Below are positions 6,704 through 8,967 of a stretch of 8,967 bases of DNA, one piece after another (within the stretch, counting starts at the first letter, position 1; each line of letters starts with the position of its first letter). The stretch lies in the NCBI GenBank assembly GCA_905236265.1, contig CAJOOV010000197.1:1-8967 (forward strand). The letters are read 5' to 3'. The notes under the pieces are model-generated. The model had not been told where the DNA came from. It worked only from the letters and a program-made list of their open reading frames with translations, and ran no database searches. The stretch is from an uncultured Oscillospiraceae bacterium (lineage in GTDB: Bacteria; Bacillota; Clostridia; Oscillospirales; Oscillospiraceae). The position numbers were made by a program, and so were the translations under genes.

Positions 6704-8365
6704 ATGCTCTATGCAGTTCTTTCCCTGTTGCCCATTCTCCTCGCTTTCGGCGCAATGGCGATTCGCAAAATCCACCTCTCCGCTCCCAAGGCGCTGTTTG
6801 TCAGCCTGCTGCTGGCCATTGTCCTTGCGCTGGGCGTTTGGAAGATGGAGCCCGCTGCCCTTGCCGCCTTCGGCGTTCTGGGTCTTTGCAAGGCGCTGGA
6901 GGTATTCTTTATCATCTTCGGCGCCATTCTGTTTCTCAACATGCTGCGCCGCTGCGGCTATATGGAGGCCATACAGCGCAGCTTCTCCCGTGTCTCCGCT
7001 GACCGGAGGGTGCAGGCCATTCTGATTGCATGGCTGTTCGGGGCGTTCATCGAGGGCACAGCAGGCTACGGCACCCCTGCCGCTCTGGCAGCGCCCCTGC
7101 TGGTGGCGCTGGGCTTTCCCCCTGTGGGAGCTTGTATTGTCTGCCTGATTGCAAACTCCACCCCTGTCCCCTTTGCCGCCGCAGGAGCGCCCATTACCGC
7201 CATGGTGAAGGCCATCTCCTCGGATTTGACCAACAACGCCCAGTACGCTGCCCAGTATGGTCTGGACTATGACGCTTTCCTCCGTCAGGCCACCCATCTC
7301 ACCACGCTGCTGCTGGGCGTGGGGGGGATTGCGGTTCCCCTGTTGCTCATCGGCGTATTTTTAAAGCTCTACGGAGAAAAAGGGCGCTGGGGACGGGATT
7401 TTCTGGAGATTCTGCCCTTTGGTATCTTTACCGGGCTGGCCTTCTCCCTGCCCTACCACCTCATCTCCCTCATCTTCGGGCATGAATTTCCCTCCATTGT
7501 GGGGGCAGTCACCGGTCTGGTGCTGTCCATCGCCGCCGCCTCCCATGGCTTTCTCATTCCCAGCCACGTCTGGAGATTTCCCAATGACCCCCCTGCGGAG
7601 GAGCTGCCTGTCCATCTCAGGCAGGACACTCCCCGTTCCATGCCCATCTGGAAGGGCTGGCTGCCCTATGTGTGCATCGGCGCATTTCTGCTCATCAGCC
7701 GTGTGGCGGTGTTCCATCTCAAGCCGCTGCTGCAGGGGTGGACGGTAGGATGGGACAGCCTGTTCGGGGTGGAGAGCTGCTCCTACACCTTCCAGCCCCT
7801 CTGGAATCCCGGCATCCTGCCCTTCGCCCTGTTTGCCGTCATCATCGGTATGATAAGCGGCATCGGCGTGCAGGAGGTGGGCAAGGTGTGTCTCGGCTCC
7901 TTCTTCCAATTGCTCAAGACCTTCTCTGCCCTGATTTTCGGCGTGGTGATGGTGCAGATCATGATGAACTCCGGCATCAATACCAGCGGCATGAGCTCCA
8001 TGCTTCTGGTGGCGGCGCAGGCCATGGCTGATCTCACCGGCTCAGGATTCCTGCTGATCTCCCCGGTCATCGGCATTCTGGGGGCGTTTATCTCCGGCTC
8101 CTGCACCGTGTCCTGCGTCATGTTTACCCCCCTGCAGTTCAATACCGCCCTGCTCATCGGCGTTGACCCCCTCTACACCTGCGCCCTGCAGACCGCCGGC
8201 GGGGCACTGGGCAACATGATCTGCATCAACAACGTGGTGGCAGTAGCCGCCACCACCGGGGCAAACGGCGAGGAGGGAAAAATCATCTCCACCAACCTGC
8301 TGCCCATGGCAATCTATGTGGTGCTGGTCATTGCCGTGGCGCTGATCTCCCTTGCCCTGTCATGA
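6704..8365 (+). CDS. L-lactate permease family transporter (LctP/LldP type)
   Basis: A 553-residue protein, the normal length for the LctP family, made of about 13-14 hydrophobic segments. These carriers move lactate or glycolate with protons across the cytoplasmic membrane. Family motifs run in order: FIEGTAGYGTPAALAAPLL near residue 115 on, the FPPVGACIVCLIANSTPVPF segment after it, MMNSGIN at 420-426, an SGSCTVSCVMF loop, and NNVVAVAATTGANGEEG from 509. Start choice rests on GGAGGA at 6691-6696; an upstream in-frame ATG at 6689 overlaps that site. It has its own promoter, so it is separate from the upstream regulator. No lactate dehydrogenase, racemase, electron-transfer partner or LUD gene is in the window, so direction of transport is not indicated. 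The next gene, a rhomboid protease, follows after 12 nt and is probably in the same transcript. Substrate by family only. Confidence 0.93.
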   Translation: MLYAVLSLLPILLAFGAMAIRKIHLSAPKALFVSLLLAIVLALGVWKMEPAALAAFGVLGLCKALEVFFIIFGAILFLNMLRRCGYMEAIQRSFSRVSADRRVQAILIAWLFGAFIEGTAGYGTPAALAAPLLVALGFPPVGACIVCLIANSTPVPFAAAGAPITAMVKAISSDLTNNAQYAAQYGLDYDAFLRQATHLTTLLLGVGGIAVPLLLIGVFLKLYGEKGRWGRDFLEILPFGIFTGLAFSLPYHLISLIFGHEFPSIVGAVTGLVLSIAAASHGFLIPSHVWRFPNDPPAEELPVHLRQDTPRSMPIWKGWLPYVCIGAFLLISRVAVFHLKPLLQGWTVGWDSLFGVESCSYTFQPLWNPGILPFALFAVIIGMISGIGVQEVGKVCLGSFFQLLKTFSALIFGVVMVQIMMNSGINTSGMSSMLLVAAQAMADLTGSGFLLISPVIGILGAFISGSCTVSCVMFTPLQFNTALLIGVDPLYTCALQTAGGALGNMICINNVVAVAATTGANGEEGKIISTNLLPMAIYVVLVIAVALISLALS

Positions 8366-8377
8366 GGTGAATCAGAT

Positions 8378-8944
8378 ATGCTGAAGAAAATACAGTACAA
8401 CTCCCCGGTGGTGCTCACCTTTGCGCTGGTCTCCCTTGCCGCACTGCTGGCCGGGCAGTTCACCGCCGGGCGTTCCACCTCCCTCCTCTTCTCCGTCTAC
8501 CGTGCCCCGCTGGACAATGTGTTCACATGGTTCCGTTTTCTGGGGCATGTGCTGGGTCACGCCAGTTACGAGCACTATATCAGCAATATGACCCTGCTTC
8601 TGGTGATCGGCCCGCCGTTGGAGGAGCGCTACGGCGGGAAGGTGCTGCTGGAGTGTATGGCGGCCACAGCTTTGATCTCCGGCGTGGTGCAGTTTCTCCT
8701 CTTCCCCAACGCCGCACTGCTGGGCGCCAGCGGCGTGGTGTTTATGATGATTATTCTCTCCTCCGTCTCCGGCGCCTCTCAGGGGCGTATTCCCCTGACG
8801 CTGATTCTGGTCTTTGCCATCTACATCGGCGGCGAATTGTTCACCGGGCTGACTCAGCCGGACCATGTATCTCAGCTCACTCATATCATCGGCGGCACCT
8901 GCGGTGCCATCTTCGGGCTGCTCCTGCGCAGGGGCAAAACATGA
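8378..8944 (+). CDS. Rhomboid family intramembrane serine protease
   Basis: A 188-residue protein, close to the minimal six-helix rhomboid core, with no extra N-terminal domain. It cleaves membrane-spanning substrates within the bilayer. Compared with GlpG, the loop motif H57-xxx-H61-xxxx-H66-xxx-N70 keeps exact spacing (oxyanion and structural residues), the GASG nucleophile is S118, and the base H169 sits in HIIGGTCGAIFG. The L1-like WFRF stretch precedes H57. All catalytic residues are therefore present. GAGGTGA at 8364-8370, which overlaps the permease stop codon, lies 7 nt upstream of ATG. The gene is 12 nt behind the lactate permease, so translational coupling or at least co-transcription is likely. 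The substrate is unknown, and no obvious partner is visible in the window. The C-terminus is short and basic (LLRRGKT). Confidence in family is high. Confidence 0.93.
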   Translation: MLKKIQYNSPVVLTFALVSLAALLAGQFTAGRSTSLLFSVYRAPLDNVFTWFRFLGHVLGHASYEHYISNMTLLLVIGPPLEERYGGKVLLECMAATALISGVVQFLLFPNAALLGASGVVFMMIILSSVSGASQGRIPLTLILVFAIYIGGELFTGLTQPDHVSQLTHIIGGTCGAIFGLLLRRGKT

Positions 8945-8952
8945 TAAAACAG

Positions 8953-8965
8953 CCGTGAGGCACGG
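8953..8965 (+). other. Possible beginning of a terminator hairpin, cut by the window edge
   Basis: CCGTG (8953-8957) pairs with CACGG (8961-8965) around AGG, starting 8 nt after the rhomboid stop codon. A run of T after it would make it the terminator of the permease-rhomboid unit, but the window ends at 8967, so this cannot be confirmed. The five base pairs seen may be the tip of a longer stem. Confidence 0.3.
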
Positions 8966-8967
8966 GA

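Overview
The window looks like chromosomal DNA from a fairly GC-rich, low-redundancy Gram-positive anaerobe. The best guess is Clostridia of the Oscillospiraceae/Flavonifractor-Oscillibacter kind. That guess rests on protein flavour (YitT-type membrane protein, Cache-HAMP-GGDEF protein, cytoplasmic GH13 amylase, LctP-type lactate permease), strong AGGAGG-like ribosome binding sites and short intergenic gaps. No taxonomic marker is present. All seven genes are on the + strand. No rRNA, tRNA, CRISPR, insertion sequence or long repeat was seen.

Layout. (1) 1-2817: the 3' part of an oligopeptide-type ABC substrate-binding protein, followed 18 nt later by a membrane diguanylate cyclase (Cache-HAMP-GGDEF). 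The unit ends in a strong intrinsic terminator (2835-2865). (2) 3012-3869: a YitT/DUF2179 membrane protein with its own probable promoter. (3) 3917-6529: an extended -10 promoter and a leader carrying a terminator-type hairpin, then a cytoplasmic GH13 alpha-amylase family enzyme with an unusual C-terminal tail. A cysteine-rich Crp/Fnr-family regulator follows 21 nt later. The unit ends with a free-standing hairpin and then a strong terminator. (4) 6624-8944: a second good extended -10 promoter, an LctP-family lactate permease, and 12 nt later a minimal six-helix rhomboid protease with complete catalytic residues. The last bases may be the start of a terminator.

How the genes may work together. 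Each transcription unit pairs a metabolic or transport gene with a signalling or processing gene: binding protein with c-di-GMP synthase, glycosidase with Crp/Fnr regulator, lactate permease with rhomboid. One reading is that the cell takes up peptides, degrades intracellular maltodextrin or glycogen and moves lactate under local control. This is inferred from gene order only. Nothing here proves a new system. The pieces most worth following up are the binding-protein/cyclase pair, the Cys-rich regulator beside the amylase, the amylase tail, the terminator-type hairpin just downstream of the amylase promoter, and the permease-rhomboid unit.
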